Assembly (NCBI RefSeq): GCF_014204495.1
Contig: NZ_JACHLN010000004.1
Coordinates: 124,001 to 188,000 of the forward strand
Reading direction: 5' to 3'
Source of the DNA: Sphingomonas kyeonggiensis
Lineage (GTDB): Bacteria; Pseudomonadota; Alphaproteobacteria; Sphingomonadales; Sphingomonadaceae
DNA: 64,000 nucleotides
The notes beneath the pieces were generated by a model, which had not been told where the DNA came from, did no database searches, and was given only the letters and a program-made list of their open reading frames with translations. Shown here piece after piece: positions 26,032-33,694 of the stretch. Within the stretch, counting starts at the first letter, position 1, and each line of letters begins with the position of its first letter. Position numbers and translations under genes: made by a program.

Positions 26032-27357
26032 TCAGCGGAACGCGGTGAGGCGGCCCTTCTCGTCCAGAACGTAGAGCGTGTTGTTCACCACCACCGGCTG
26101 CAGCGAGATCGGATCCTTGAGATCGATCGTCGAGCTGATGCTGCCATCGGCGGGCGAGACGAACACCAGCTCGCCGCGGGTATTGCCCAGGATCAGCTTG
26201 CCGCCGGCGAGAACCGGGCCGACCCAGCTATACGGGTTCTTCGGCTTCTTGGCGTTCTTGTAGAGCTTGAGCTGCGAGATCCAGCGGACCTTGCCGCTGG
26301 TGCGCGACAGGCAGAGCAGGCGCGCATCGTCGGTGACCACGAACAGCCACTCGCCCGCCACCCAGGGGGTGGAGATGCCGGCGATGTTCTGTTCCCACAT
26401 GCGGTTGCCGGTGGCGATGTCCATCGCGACCATGCGGCCGCCCTGGCCCACGGCATAGACGCGGCCCTGATCGATCACCGGCTCGGCATCGATGTCCGAC
26501 AGCGACGAGACCGAGGTGGTCATGCTGGAGCGCGACAGCACGTCGCTCCACAGCTGGCGGCCATTCTCGTAGCGATAGGAATTGAGCTCGCCCGAGGAGA
26601 AGCCCGCGACCAGCGTGCCCTGGGCCGAAGCCGGGGCAGCGACGCCGAACACGCCCTGGGTCTCGAGGCTGGCCGATGCCGTCCAGCTGACGTCACCATT
26701 CTCCTGCTTCATCGCGAAGAGCTGGTTGTCCTGGGTGACGACATAGAGATTGTCGTTGGCCAGCGTCGGCGCGCCGCGCAGCGGGCCGCCCGGGCGCTTG
26801 CGCCACACTTCGGTGCCGTCGGCGACGTTGAGCGACACGACATCGCCCAGGCCGTTGGTGGCGAAGACATGCTCGCCCGCGACGCTGACGCCGCCGCCGA
26901 AGCGCGCGGTCTTGTTGCCCTCGGCCTTCACGGTCGCGGCGGTCCACAGCTCGTTGCCGCTGTCGGCGGACATCGCGTGGACGACGCCGTCGGTGTCCAT
27001 CACGAACAGCTTGCCGCCCGCGATCACCGGCGACGCGGCGAGGCGCTCGCGCTTCGAGGTCTTGGCGACCTGCTTGCTCCAGACGCGCGACGGCGAGGCC
27101 GAAAGCGCGAGATGGCCCATCGACTTGGCGGCGTTGCCGCCCGGCTGCGTCCAGTCCTCGTTCACGGCCGCTTCGGGCACGAGCACGTCGACACTGGCCA
27201 GCGACTTGTCGCTGGTGATGTCGTTCTCGGACATCAGGATGGGAACGCGCTCGCCGAGCACGGGCGTCTTCTTGCCGCCCGATCCCTTGAAGACCCCGCA
27301 GCCGCTAACCAGCGCGAGTGCCGCAAGGGCCCCAGCCACCCTCAGCTTATTGTTCAT
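26032..27357 (-). CDS. bamB: outer-membrane assembly lipoprotein BamB (PQQ-like beta-propeller)
   Basis: A 441-residue lipoprotein of the Bam complex that inserts beta-barrels in the outer membrane. The signal peptide ends in lipobox VSGC (Cys20), and the rest is a beta-propeller with repeated blades (GGKLFVMDTDGVVHAMSAD, GEHVFATNGLGDVVSLNVAD, NNTLYVLDEKGRLTAF). Its ATGA start overlaps the stop of the YfgM-like gene, and der follows. Confidence 0.93.
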   Translation of the reverse strand: MNNKLRVAGALAALALVSGCGVFKGSGGKKTPVLGERVPILMSENDITSDKSLASVDVLVPEAAVNEDWTQPGGNAAKSMGHLALSASPSRVWSKQVAKTSKRERLAASPVIAGGKLFVMDTDGVVHAMSADSGNELWTAATVKAEGNKTARFGGGVSVAGEHVFATNGLGDVVSLNVADGTEVWRKRPGGPLRGAPTLANDNLYVVTQDNQLFAMKQENGDVSWTASASLETQGVFGVAAPASAQGTLVAGFSSGELNSYRYENGRQLWSDVLSRSSMTTSVSSLSDIDAEPVIDQGRVYAVGQGGRMVAMDIATGNRMWEQNIAGISTPWVAGEWLFVVTDDARLLCLSRTSGKVRWISQLKLYKNAKKPKNPYSWVGPVLAGGKLILGNTRGELVFVSPADGSISSTIDLKDPISLQPVVVNNTLYVLDEKGRLTAFR

Positions 27358-28064
27358 TTAGCCTGCTTTTCCTTCGACTGATCGAGGACGTCGATCCCCA
27401 ATACGCTCGCCAGCTGAACCGCGCGTTGCCGCGTCGTATCCGGCACGTTCTCGCCCCCCTGGGCAATCTGCTGGAGCAGCTGGCCGGCCTCGGCCCGCTT
27501 GCCCAGCTTGATCTGTGCGGCCGCCACCATCTCGCCGGCGCTGCCGAACCAGGCCGAATCCGGCTTGGCCAGCGCCTGGAGGCGCGAGATTACCACTTCC
27601 GGCTTCAGCGCGTCATACTCGACCGTCGTCTGGCGGAGCAGCGCATAGTCGCGATAGGGCTTGGCGAAGCCGCTGTTGTTGGCGACGGCGGCGAACTTGG
27701 CGGCGGCGCCCTTCACGTCCTTCTTCTGGACGAGCAGATTGCCCTCGACGATCGCCGACATGGCGGCGAAGCCGTTGGTGCCGCTGGCGGCCAGCTTGGC
27801 GAGCTCGGGCGCTGCCTTGTCGCCCTGGTTCTGCTCGATCTGGCGGAGCGCCGCGTCATATTGCTCGCCCTTCTGGCCGGCGGCGGAATCGCTCTGGTGC
27901 TGCCAGAACAGGAAGCCGCCGAGCGCCGCGAAGGCGATGACGATGGCGCCGATGATCAGGCGACCATATTTCTGCCAGACGCCCAGCATCTGCGAGCGGC
28001 GATATTCCTCGTCGACTTCGCGCAGGAAGGCTTCGTCTGTCGTGCCGGAGGGGGGAAGCGCCAA
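27354..28064 (-). CDS. YfgM-like tetratricopeptide membrane protein
   Basis: A 236-residue protein: cytoplasmic N-terminus (VDEEYRRSQMLGVWQKYG), one membrane helix (about 34-54) and a periplasmic helical TPR-type region. It matches the YfgM family, which attaches to the Sec translocon and helps periplasmic chaperones. Position before bamB and der is the conserved order. The stop overlaps the bamB start by four bases. Confidence 0.85.
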   Translation of the reverse strand: MALPPSGTTDEAFLREVDEEYRRSQMLGVWQKYGRLIIGAIVIAFAALGGFLFWQHQSDSAAGQKGEQYDAALRQIEQNQGDKAAPELAKLAASGTNGFAAMSAIVEGNLLVQKKDVKGAAAKFAAVANNSGFAKPYRDYALLRQTTVEYDALKPEVVISRLQALAKPDSAWFGSAGEMVAAAQIKLGKRAEAGQLLQQIAQGGENVPDTTRQRAVQLASVLGIDVLDQSKEKQAK

Positions 28065-28140
28065 AATCTACCTCATGCGTCTCTTGCGGGCGCGGACCTA
28101 TAGCCGCGCCGTGCGGGAATCGATAGCGCTCGGTAGCCCG

Positions 28141-28998
28141 TCAATCCCGCGGCGCATAGACCTGATCGGGTCCCGGAAAGGACCGCGACCGAACATCGGC
28201 GGCATAGGTTTCAACCGCGGCGGAAATACGGCCAGCCAGATCGTCATATTTCTTCACGAACCGGGCGGTGCGCTCGAACATGCCGAGCATGTCGTCGATG
28301 ACGAGGACCTGGCCGTCGCATTCGGCCGAGGCGCCGATGCCGATCACCGGGCAGGAGACCGCGGCGGTGATCTCCCTGGCCAGCGTCTCGACCACGCCTT
28401 CGACGACGATGCCGAACGCTCCGGCGGCGGCGATGGCGCGGGCATCGTCGATGATCTGGGCATGCTCGGCATTGCTGCGGCCGCGCGCGCCATAGCCGCC
28501 GAGCGCGTTGACCGCCTGGGGCGTGAGGCCGACATGGCCGACCACCGGGATACCGCGCTTCGTCAGGAACTCGACGGTGGGGGCGAGCGTCTCGCCGCCC
28601 TCCAGCTTGACGCCCGCGGCGCCGGTCTCGGCGAGCACGCGCGAGGCGGAGGCGAAGGCCTGTTCGGGGCTGGCCTCGTAGCTGCCGAAGGGCATGTCGA
28701 CGATCACCAGCGAATGCCAGCTGCCGCGCACCACCGCGGCGCCGTGGGCGATCATCATGTCGAGCGTGACCGGCAGGGTGGACGGCAGGCCGTAGATCAC
28801 CTGGGCGAGGCTGTCCCCGACCAGCAGCACGTCGCAATGCGGATCGAGCAGCTGCGCCATCCGCGTGGTGTAGGCGGTGAGCATCACGATCGGGTCCTTG
28901 CCCTTGCGATCGCGGATGGCGGGAACGGTCAGGCGCTTCATCGGCGCCGGGGTCGGGTTAGCGCGGCTCGTGGCCGTGTCCATCGTGACGTGCGACAT
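28141..28998 (-). CDS. panB: 3-methyl-2-oxobutanoate hydroxymethyltransferase
   Basis: A 285-residue enzyme that makes ketopantoate from 2-oxoisovalerate and methylene-tetrahydrofolate for pantothenate and CoA. Motifs are VMLTAYTTRMAQLLD, the metal site LVGDSLAQVIYG, DMPFGSYE and VKLEGG, and the C-terminal GIGASAECDGQVLVIDDMLG. The start MSHVTMDTATS with AGAGAG upstream is preferred over a longer frame. It is upstream of the YfgM-like/bamB/der genes on the same strand (76-base gap). Confidence 0.95.
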   Translation of the reverse strand: MSHVTMDTATSRANPTPAPMKRLTVPAIRDRKGKDPIVMLTAYTTRMAQLLDPHCDVLLVGDSLAQVIYGLPSTLPVTLDMMIAHGAAVVRGSWHSLVIVDMPFGSYEASPEQAFASASRVLAETGAAGVKLEGGETLAPTVEFLTKRGIPVVGHVGLTPQAVNALGGYGARGRSNAEHAQIIDDARAIAAAGAFGIVVEGVVETLAREITAAVSCPVIGIGASAECDGQVLVIDDMLGMFERTARFVKKYDDLAGRISAAVETYAADVRSRSFPGPDQVYAPRD

Positions 28999-29063
28999 GG
29001 CGGGCTCTCTAGCCGCTCCGAACCGCGCCCGCCAGCACCGAGCGGCATGCAAGTTCGCCTCGC

Positions 29064-29091
29064 TTGACTCAATGTTAGATATTTCTAACAT
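29064..29091 (+). promoter_or_regulatory. promoter with overlapping inverted-repeat operator
   Basis: A TTGACT -35 hexamer is followed about 16 bases later by TAACAT as a weak -10. ATGTTAGA-TATT-TCTAACAT, a perfect 8-4-8 inverted repeat (29072-29091), covers the spacer and -10. It stands 32 bases before the first of two small membrane-protein genes whose operon ends with an XRE repressor gene, so autoregulation is likely. Confidence 0.6.
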
Positions 29092-29122
29092 AAGGTCATG
29101 TGATTCGAACTTGAGGTGAAGA

Positions 29123-29539
29123 ATGCCATTCAAGGAAAAGATCGCCTGGATCTCGGTGGTCACCACGATCCTGGTGTGGGGCGGCTATTTCGGCTTCGGG
29201 CTGGCGACCGGCTGGCAGCTGCACGGCATGGTCTATGTCACGGGCTTTGTCGGCGCGGTGATCGTCCAGACGATCCTGGTGGTGGCGGCGAGCATCGTCA
29301 CCGCCGCGCTTGCCCCCCGCGACGCCAGCGCGGGCAGCGACGAGCGCGACCGCGACATCGCACGGCGCTCCTATGCCTTCGCCTATCCGGTGCTGCTGAC
29401 CCTGGTCCTCTGCGTCGCGGCGAGCATGCACTTCGGGGTCAGCAAGATCGGCATGGCCTATGGGATCATGGGCGCGATCGTGATCGCCGAGATCGTCCAC
29501 TATGCCGCGCAGATCGCCGGCTATCGCCGGGGGTATTGA
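29123..29539 (+). CDS. four-helix membrane protein with central DERDRDIARRS motif
   Basis: A 138-residue inner-membrane protein with four hydrophobic helices (about 9-28, 38-60, 86-104 and 108-130) and a charged loop DERDRDIARRS between the second and third. GAGGTGAAGA precedes the ATG. The next gene is a diverged paralogue with the same loop (DERDKAIARRG), and an XRE regulator follows; the three form one operon. Function is unknown. Confidence 0.75.
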   Translation: MPFKEKIAWISVVTTILVWGGYFGFGLATGWQLHGMVYVTGFVGAVIVQTILVVAASIVTAALAPRDASAGSDERDRDIARRSYAFAYPVLLTLVLCVAASMHFGVSKIGMAYGIMGAIVIAEIVHYAAQIAGYRRGY

Positions 29540-29541
29540 GC

Positions 29542-29961
29542 ATGGCCTATCGCGAGAAGACCGCCTGGCTGACGCTGATCTGCATGATCGTGGCGTACGG
29601 CATCTACTTCCCGATGATGGCGCTCAGGGACACGCAACCCACGCTGTTCGACATCCTCTGGGCCTTCGGCATCATCGCCGGGCTGCAGGCAGTGGCGGTG
29701 ATCATCGGCAGCATCGTCCTCGCCATCCAGACCGAGCCGACCGCGCGCCGCGCCGATGAGCGCGACAAGGCGATCGCCCGGCGCGGCGCCTCGGCCGGCT
29801 TCTATGTGCTGATGGCCGGCACGATCCTGGTCGGCGTGGTGATGCCCTTCACCGAACCGGCGCCCAAGATCGTCAACACCACCCTGCTCGCACTCGTCAT
29901 CGCGCAGGCGGTGAGCCTGGTCCTGGTCCTCATGAGCTATCGGAGGGGCTGGCATGGCTAA
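29542..29961 (+). CDS. paralogous four-helix membrane protein
   Basis: A 139-residue protein built like its upstream neighbour: MAYREKTAWLTLICMIVAYG at the start aligns with MPFKEKIAWISVVTTILVWG there, and DERDKAIARRG occupies the same loop. The start is two bases after the neighbour's stop. It overlaps the XRE gene by eight bases. The two may pair as a heterodimer; the role is unknown. Confidence 0.72.
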   Translation: MAYREKTAWLTLICMIVAYGIYFPMMALRDTQPTLFDILWAFGIIAGLQAVAVIIGSIVLAIQTEPTARRADERDKAIARRGASAGFYVLMAGTILVGVVMPFTEPAPKIVNTTLLALVIAQAVSLVLVLMSYRRGWHG

Positions 29962-30166
29962 GGGACGCGTCGTCAACCAGGTCCGCACGCTGCGCTTCCT
30001 CGCCGGCGAGATGACCCAGGCCGAGCTGGGCGACAGGATCGGCCTTACCCGCCAGACCGTGGCAGCGATCGAACAGGGCAAATATTCGCCGACGCTCGAG
30101 GCAGCATTCCGCATTGCCCAGGTATTCGGCAAGCCATTGGAGGAAGTATTCAGCTGGGAAGAATAA
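29954..30166 (+). CDS. XRE-family helix-turn-helix regulator, minimal form
   Basis: A 70-residue protein that is only an HTH_3 domain: RTLRFLAGEMTQAELGDRIG, recognition helix LTRQTVAAIEQGKYSPTLEA, and a short tail PLEEVFSW. Such small repressors are often encoded with small membrane proteins. It overlaps the gene before it by eight bases and probably binds the inverted repeat at the operon promoter. Confidence 0.88.
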   Translation: MAKGRVVNQVRTLRFLAGEMTQAELGDRIGLTRQTVAAIEQGKYSPTLEAAFRIAQVFGKPLEEVFSWEE

Positions 30167-30209
30167 GCCGTAACTACCCATTTTGGCAGAGCCGGCACTT
30201 GCACGGATC

Positions 30210-30233
30210 GGCAACCACGCTAGCGTGGTTGCC
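30210..30233. promoter_or_regulatory. 24-base perfect palindrome
   Basis: GGCAACCACGCT/AGCGTGGTTGCC has no loop and lies 22 bases before a start codon in an 88-base gap. It could be a dimeric operator or a hairpin in the leader. Confidence 0.4.
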
Positions 30234-30254
30234 ACCAGATTGGGGGGAATCAGG

Positions 30255-30701
30255 ATGCGTCTCGCACTGCTCGCGCTTGCCGCGCTCATCACACCGCACG
30301 CGGCCTCGGCCCAGAGCTGGCGCCTCGCCGCCTATTCGAACCAGGCCCCGCAAATGGCCTATTTCGTCGACGTCGATTCGGTGCGCCGCAACGGCAACAT
30401 CGTGACGTTCAAGCAGCAGACCATCTACGAGACGACCAGCCCGACGCGTGACTTCGACCGCTCGATGCTCACCCGCCAGGCCGACTGCTCGGCGATGACC
30501 TCGTTCATGCGCGACAGCAGCTTCTACGTGCGCGGCACCTATCTCGACACCGAGGCGGGCCCGAGCGACCCGACGCTCGCCAAGCCGGGCACCGTGCTGC
30601 TTACCATGCTCACCACGGTGTGCGGCCGCGGCGACTATTTCTCGCCGGTGGTCGCCAATCCGGAAATCTGGGTGCTGGAGAAGTTCCGCAAGGGCTTTTG
30701 A
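30255..30701 (+). CDS. small exported protein, surface-adhesin E-like
   Basis: A 148-residue secreted protein with signal peptide MRLALLALAALITPHAASA and a mature part whose MAYFVDVDSVRRNGNIVTF resembles the start of the surface-adhesin protein E family. Two cysteines (near 79 and 127) could pair. The start after GGGGGAATCAGG was chosen over an ATG 24 codons upstream. A hairpin terminator follows. The family match is tentative. Confidence 0.6.
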   Translation: MRLALLALAALITPHAASAQSWRLAAYSNQAPQMAYFVDVDSVRRNGNIVTFKQQTIYETTSPTRDFDRSMLTRQADCSAMTSFMRDSSFYVRGTYLDTEAGPSDPTLAKPGTVLLTMLTTVCGRGDYFSPVVANPEIWVLEKFRKGF

Positions 30702-30705
30702 GCCT

Positions 30706-30740
30706 CGGCTGTTCCCCGGCTTTCGCCGGGGAGCCGTTTT
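30706..30740 (+). terminator. hairpin of the 'ccccgg' family acting as terminator
   Basis: TCCCCGGC-TTTC-GCCGGGGA, with the flanks CGGCT and GCCG also pairing, is followed by TTTTA, just after the stop of the exported-protein gene. This repeat unit seems to serve as a terminator. Confidence 0.6.
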
Positions 30741-30757
30741 ACGGTGCACGTCTGCCC

Positions 30758-31105
30758 TTACAGCAATGTCCGCGCGTAGATCTCCGGCTTGAAGCCGACC
30801 AGCACGCCGCCCGGATATTCGAGCACCGGCCGCTTGATCATCGAAGGCTGGGCCAGCATCAGCGCCGTCGCCCTGGCCGCGTCGATCCCCTCGCGATCGG
30901 CATCGGGCAGCTTGCGGAAGGTGGTGCCGGCCCGGTTGAGCAGCACTTCCCAGCCGACCATCCCGCTCCAGCGCGCCAGCCGCGCGGCATCCACGCCCTG
31001 CGTCTTGTAGTCGTGAAAGGCGAAGGGGATGCCATGCTCGTCGAGCCAGGTCCGCGCCTTCTTGATCGTGTCGCAATTCTTGATGCCGTACATGGTGATG
31101 GTCAT
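30758..31105 (-). CDS. ArsC/Spx-family protein, YffB type
   Basis: A 115-residue thioredoxin-fold protein with MYGIKNCDTIKKARTWLDEH at the start (single active-site Cys) and the family end PSMIKRPVLEYPGGVLVGFK. It belongs to the YffB branch, which reduces disulfides with glutathione rather than arsenate. The start inside a longer open frame matches the family N-terminus. It is divergent from a DUF1801 gene. Confidence 0.85.
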   Translation of the reverse strand: MTITMYGIKNCDTIKKARTWLDEHGIPFAFHDYKTQGVDAARLARWSGMVGWEVLLNRAGTTFRKLPDADREGIDAARATALMLAQPSMIKRPVLEYPGGVLVGFKPEIYARTLL

Positions 31106-31175
31106 TGCGCGCTTTCCTGATCGGGTCTGATATCCCCATATTGCCTGGACCGAGGAGCACAAGCGGAGGTACGGC

Positions 31176-31586
31176 ATGCGCGACGTAAAGCTGCTGGCGG
31201 GCGGCAACCCGCAGATCCCCAAGGGCGAAGGCGATGCGCCGGTGCAGGCCTATCTCGCCGCGATGCCGGGCTGGAAGCAGCGCATCGGACGGGCGGTCGA
31301 TACCCTGGTGACGGCCACCCTGCCCGGGGTGCGCAAGGCAGTGAAATGGAATTCACCCTTCTATGGCGCGGCGGACCAGGAGGGCTGGTTCCTGTCGTTC
31401 CATTGCTTCGACCGTTATGTGAAGCTGACCTTCTTCCGGGGGACCTCGCTCGATCCGGTGCCGCCGGGGGCGTCGAAGCAGCAGGATGTGCGGTACCTCG
31501 ACATCCGCGAGGAGGATGCGATTGATACGGCGCAGCTGGCGGACTGGTTTCGGCAGGCAAGTGTGTTGCCGGGGGAGAAGTTGTAG
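31176..31586 (+). CDS. DUF1801 family protein
   Basis: A 136-residue soluble protein with the DUF1801 features: a helical start (GDAPVQAYLAAMPGWKQRIG), ATLPGVRKAVKWNSPFYG, and a strand with FSFHCF-like LSFHCFDRYVKLTFFRG. Function is unknown. A repeat element with a strong terminator follows. Confidence 0.85.
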   Translation: MRDVKLLAGGNPQIPKGEGDAPVQAYLAAMPGWKQRIGRAVDTLVTATLPGVRKAVKWNSPFYGAADQEGWFLSFHCFDRYVKLTFFRGTSLDPVPPGASKQQDVRYLDIREEDAIDTAQLADWFRQASVLPGEKL

Positions 31587-31609
31587 GCATCTAGACCCAT
31601 GCCCTTTCT

Positions 31610-31761
31610 ACTCCCCTCCCTGCAAGGGAGGGGCCGGGGGTGGGTTGCGCCCCTGCGCTTCCAAGGGCGCTCAGCGAGCCGGCCGCCGTAAACAGAAAAG
31701 GTCGGGCATCGAGCCCGACCTTTTCTAACCCACCCCTAACCCCTCCCTTGCAGGGAGGGGA
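31610..31761. repeat. paired intergenic repeat, 'cccctccctgcaagggagggg' family, with central terminator
   Basis: Outer arms CTCCCCTCCCTGCAAGGGAG and CTCCCTTGCAGGGAGGGGA are inverted copies, as in the element at 10154-10281. Its centre differs from that copy and holds the terminator below. Confidence 0.8.
31694..31726. terminator. bidirectional Rho-independent terminator
   Basis: A perfect 14-base stem (AGAAAAGGTCGGGC / GCCCGACCTTTTCT) with loop ATCGA has A- and T-runs on its two sides, between two convergent genes. Confidence 0.85.
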
Positions 31762-31774
31762 ATTGGAAAGGCGG

Positions 31775-32185
31775 TCAGTCCTTCAGGAACCGCCCCAACG
31801 TCACCACGCCCTGCGGCTCCAGCCCCAGCGCGGCATAAAAGCCCAGCGCCTCGGCATTGGTGTCGCGCACCATCAGCTGGATCTTGGGGCAGCCGCGGGC
31901 GCGCAGCCAGTCTTCCGCCGCCGCCATCAGCTGCCGGCCGAGGCCGGTGCGGCGGGCGCTTTCCGCCACGGCGAGATAATAGACCCAGCCGCGATGGCCA
32001 TCGTCGCCGATCATCACGCTGCCGGCCACCCCGCCCTCGCCTTCCGCGAGCAGCACGGTCGAGGTCTCCCCGGCCAGCGCACGGGCGAAATCCTGCGCGG
32101 GATCGTTCCAGGGCCGGGTGAGCCCGCAGGCATGCCACAGCGCGATCACCGCCCCGGCATCCGCGATCAGAGCTTCGCGGATCAT
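31775..32185 (-). CDS. GNAT-family acetyltransferase
   Basis: A 136-residue N-acetyltransferase that would use acetyl-CoA. Motif A is VYYLAVAESARRTGLGRQLM, followed by DTNAEALGFYAALGLEP, close to the YpeA subgroup. Its ATG overlaps the stop of the small membrane gene upstream (ATGA). The substrate is unknown. Confidence 0.85.
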   Translation of the reverse strand: MIREALIADAGAVIALWHACGLTRPWNDPAQDFARALAGETSTVLLAEGEGGVAGSVMIGDDGHRGWVYYLAVAESARRTGLGRQLMAAAEDWLRARGCPKIQLMVRDTNAEALGFYAALGLEPQGVVTLGRFLKD

Positions 32186-32436
32186 GCCGGCTTCCGGGCG
32201 ATGCGCCACAACGTCACGCCGCCGATCAGCAGCCACACCACGTTGAGCGCGGCCGAGGGAATCGCGCCGTTCCAGCCGCTGTTGACGATGAAGCAAGCCG
32301 CACCGGCCACGTTCATCCATTGATAGAGGCGCGACTGGCCGGTCACCTTGCCCGAGGAGAGCAGCAGATAGGCCACGAGGATCAGCCCGGCGCCGGTCCA
32401 GCCGACGACCTCGATCAGCACCCGCTCGACGGTCAT
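32182..32436 (-). CDS. CBU_0592-like small membrane protein
   Basis: An 84-residue protein with three membrane helices (about 7-27, 37-54 and 59-77): VGWTGAGLILVAYLLLSSG, then YQWMNVAGAACFIVNSGWNG. This matches a widespread small membrane family of unknown function. It overlaps the gene on each side by four bases (ATGA twice). Confidence 0.75.
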   Translation of the reverse strand: MTVERVLIEVVGWTGAGLILVAYLLLSSGKVTGQSRLYQWMNVAGAACFIVNSGWNGAIPSAALNVVWLLIGGVTLWRIARKPA

Positions 32437-33059
32437 CGCGCGATACAGGTCGTGCCGGCCCAGAGATTGGTGACCTTGCCATCGGGCGCGGGGGTGCTGA
32501 GCAGGCCGGAAAGCCCGCCCATCATGAATTCGTTGCCGATCGAAGTCTCGCCGACATCGACTGCGCTGCCGGACGCTTCGAGCTCCTTGCGGGTAGTGCC
32601 GATGCCGATGCCATTGCCGGTGGTGAACTTGCCGTTCTCGCGCCCGTCCAGGTCCCAGCCGGCGAACTTGCCCTCTTCGAAATAGAGCGACAGGCCGTTG
32701 CGGAAGGCGGCATAGCCCAGCGCCCCGGCACCGCAATCCTGGTTGACGGCTTCCTCGATGGGGCTGCCGAGCGCGGCGCTGATCATCTTCACCGCTTCCG
32801 CCTTGGCCATGCCGAAGCCGACATGGCGCGAAGAGCCGTTGGGCAGGACCAGGGTCAGCTCGTCCGGCGCGAGATTGAGACCCACCCCCGCCGCTTCCTC
32901 GCTGGCATTGGCGATATTCACCTCGGGCGGCGCGGAGGGAACGATGATCTCGGCCTCGTTCGCCGTCACCTTGTTGGCGACGGGCTTCTCCGCCTCGGGC
33001 GAGCAGGCGGCGAGCAGCCCCAGCGCGGTGAGCGCGGCCGGCAGCAGCTTGATCGTCAT
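32433..33059 (-). CDS. hypothetical lipoprotein
   Basis: A 208-residue lipoprotein with lipobox LAAC (Cys19) in TALGLLAACSPE, an acidic linker, and a mature domain with the repeated theme GFGMAKAEAVKMISAALGSP and GIGTTRKELEASG, each like half of a small repeat fold. The second of two close ATGs is preferred because GGGGG stands 7 bases before it. It is the first of three genes joined by ATGA overlaps. Function is unknown. Confidence 0.72.
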   Translation of the reverse strand: MTIKLLPAALTALGLLAACSPEAEKPVANKVTANEAEIIVPSAPPEVNIANASEEAAGVGLNLAPDELTLVLPNGSSRHVGFGMAKAEAVKMISAALGSPIEEAVNQDCGAGALGYAAFRNGLSLYFEEGKFAGWDLDGRENGKFTTGNGIGIGTTRKELEASGSAVDVGETSIGNEFMMGGLSGLLSTPAPDGKVTNLWAGTTCIAR

Positions 33060-33121
33060 CGTCATTCCCCCATCCCGATACATGGCCATTGTCCCATTAT
33101 CGCCGGTCGCCCGCAATGATT

Positions 33122-33694
33122 TCAGGCAAGCGCGGCGACGGGTTCGCGGCGAAAACAGCCGAGCTGATGATCGTTGACCAAGCCGACCGCCTGCATCCAG
33201 GCATAGACGATCGTCGGGCCCACGAACTTGAAGCCGCGGCGCTTCAGTTCCTTCGAGATTTCTTCGGACAATGGGGTGGTGGCAACGAAGCCATGGCCGG
33301 GGCGCTGGATCGGCTTGCCGTCCACGAACGCCCAGCAGAACTCGGCGAAATCCTCGCCGCGATCACGCATCTCGCACCAGATCCGCGCGCCCTTGATCGT
33401 CGCCTCGATCTTGGCGCGGGCGCGGACGATGCCGGGATTGGCCATCAGCCGCTCGACATCCCCGGGGCCGAAGGCGGCGACCTTCACCGGATCGAAGCCG
33501 GCAAAGGCTTCGCGGAACGCCTCGCGCTTGCGCAGGATGACGATCCAGGCGAGCCCGGCCTGGAAGCCTTCCAGCATCAGCGTTTCCCACAGCTCGCGCG
33601 AATCGCGGACGGGCACGCCCCATTCGGCATCGTGATAAATGCGATTGAGCGGATCGCCGGCCGCCCAGGCGCAGCGCTGCGGTTCGTCGGTCAT
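33122..33694 (-). CDS. tag: DNA-3-methyladenine glycosylase I
   Basis: A 190-residue base-excision enzyme that removes 3-methyladenine from alkylated DNA. It has the zinc-site start RCAWAAGDPLNRIYHDAEWG, the helix-hairpin region ILRKREAFREAFAGFD, and the family end FKFVGPTIVYAWMQAVGLVN. Its ATG overlaps the stop of the alkX-like gene by four bases (ATGA), so two alkylation-repair activities are made together. Confidence 0.95.
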   Translation of the reverse strand: MTDEPQRCAWAAGDPLNRIYHDAEWGVPVRDSRELWETLMLEGFQAGLAWIVILRKREAFREAFAGFDPVKVAAFGPGDVERLMANPGIVRARAKIEATIKGARIWCEMRDRGEDFAEFCWAFVDGKPIQRPGHGFVATTPLSEEISKELKRRGFKFVGPTIVYAWMQAVGLVNDHQLGCFRREPVAALA

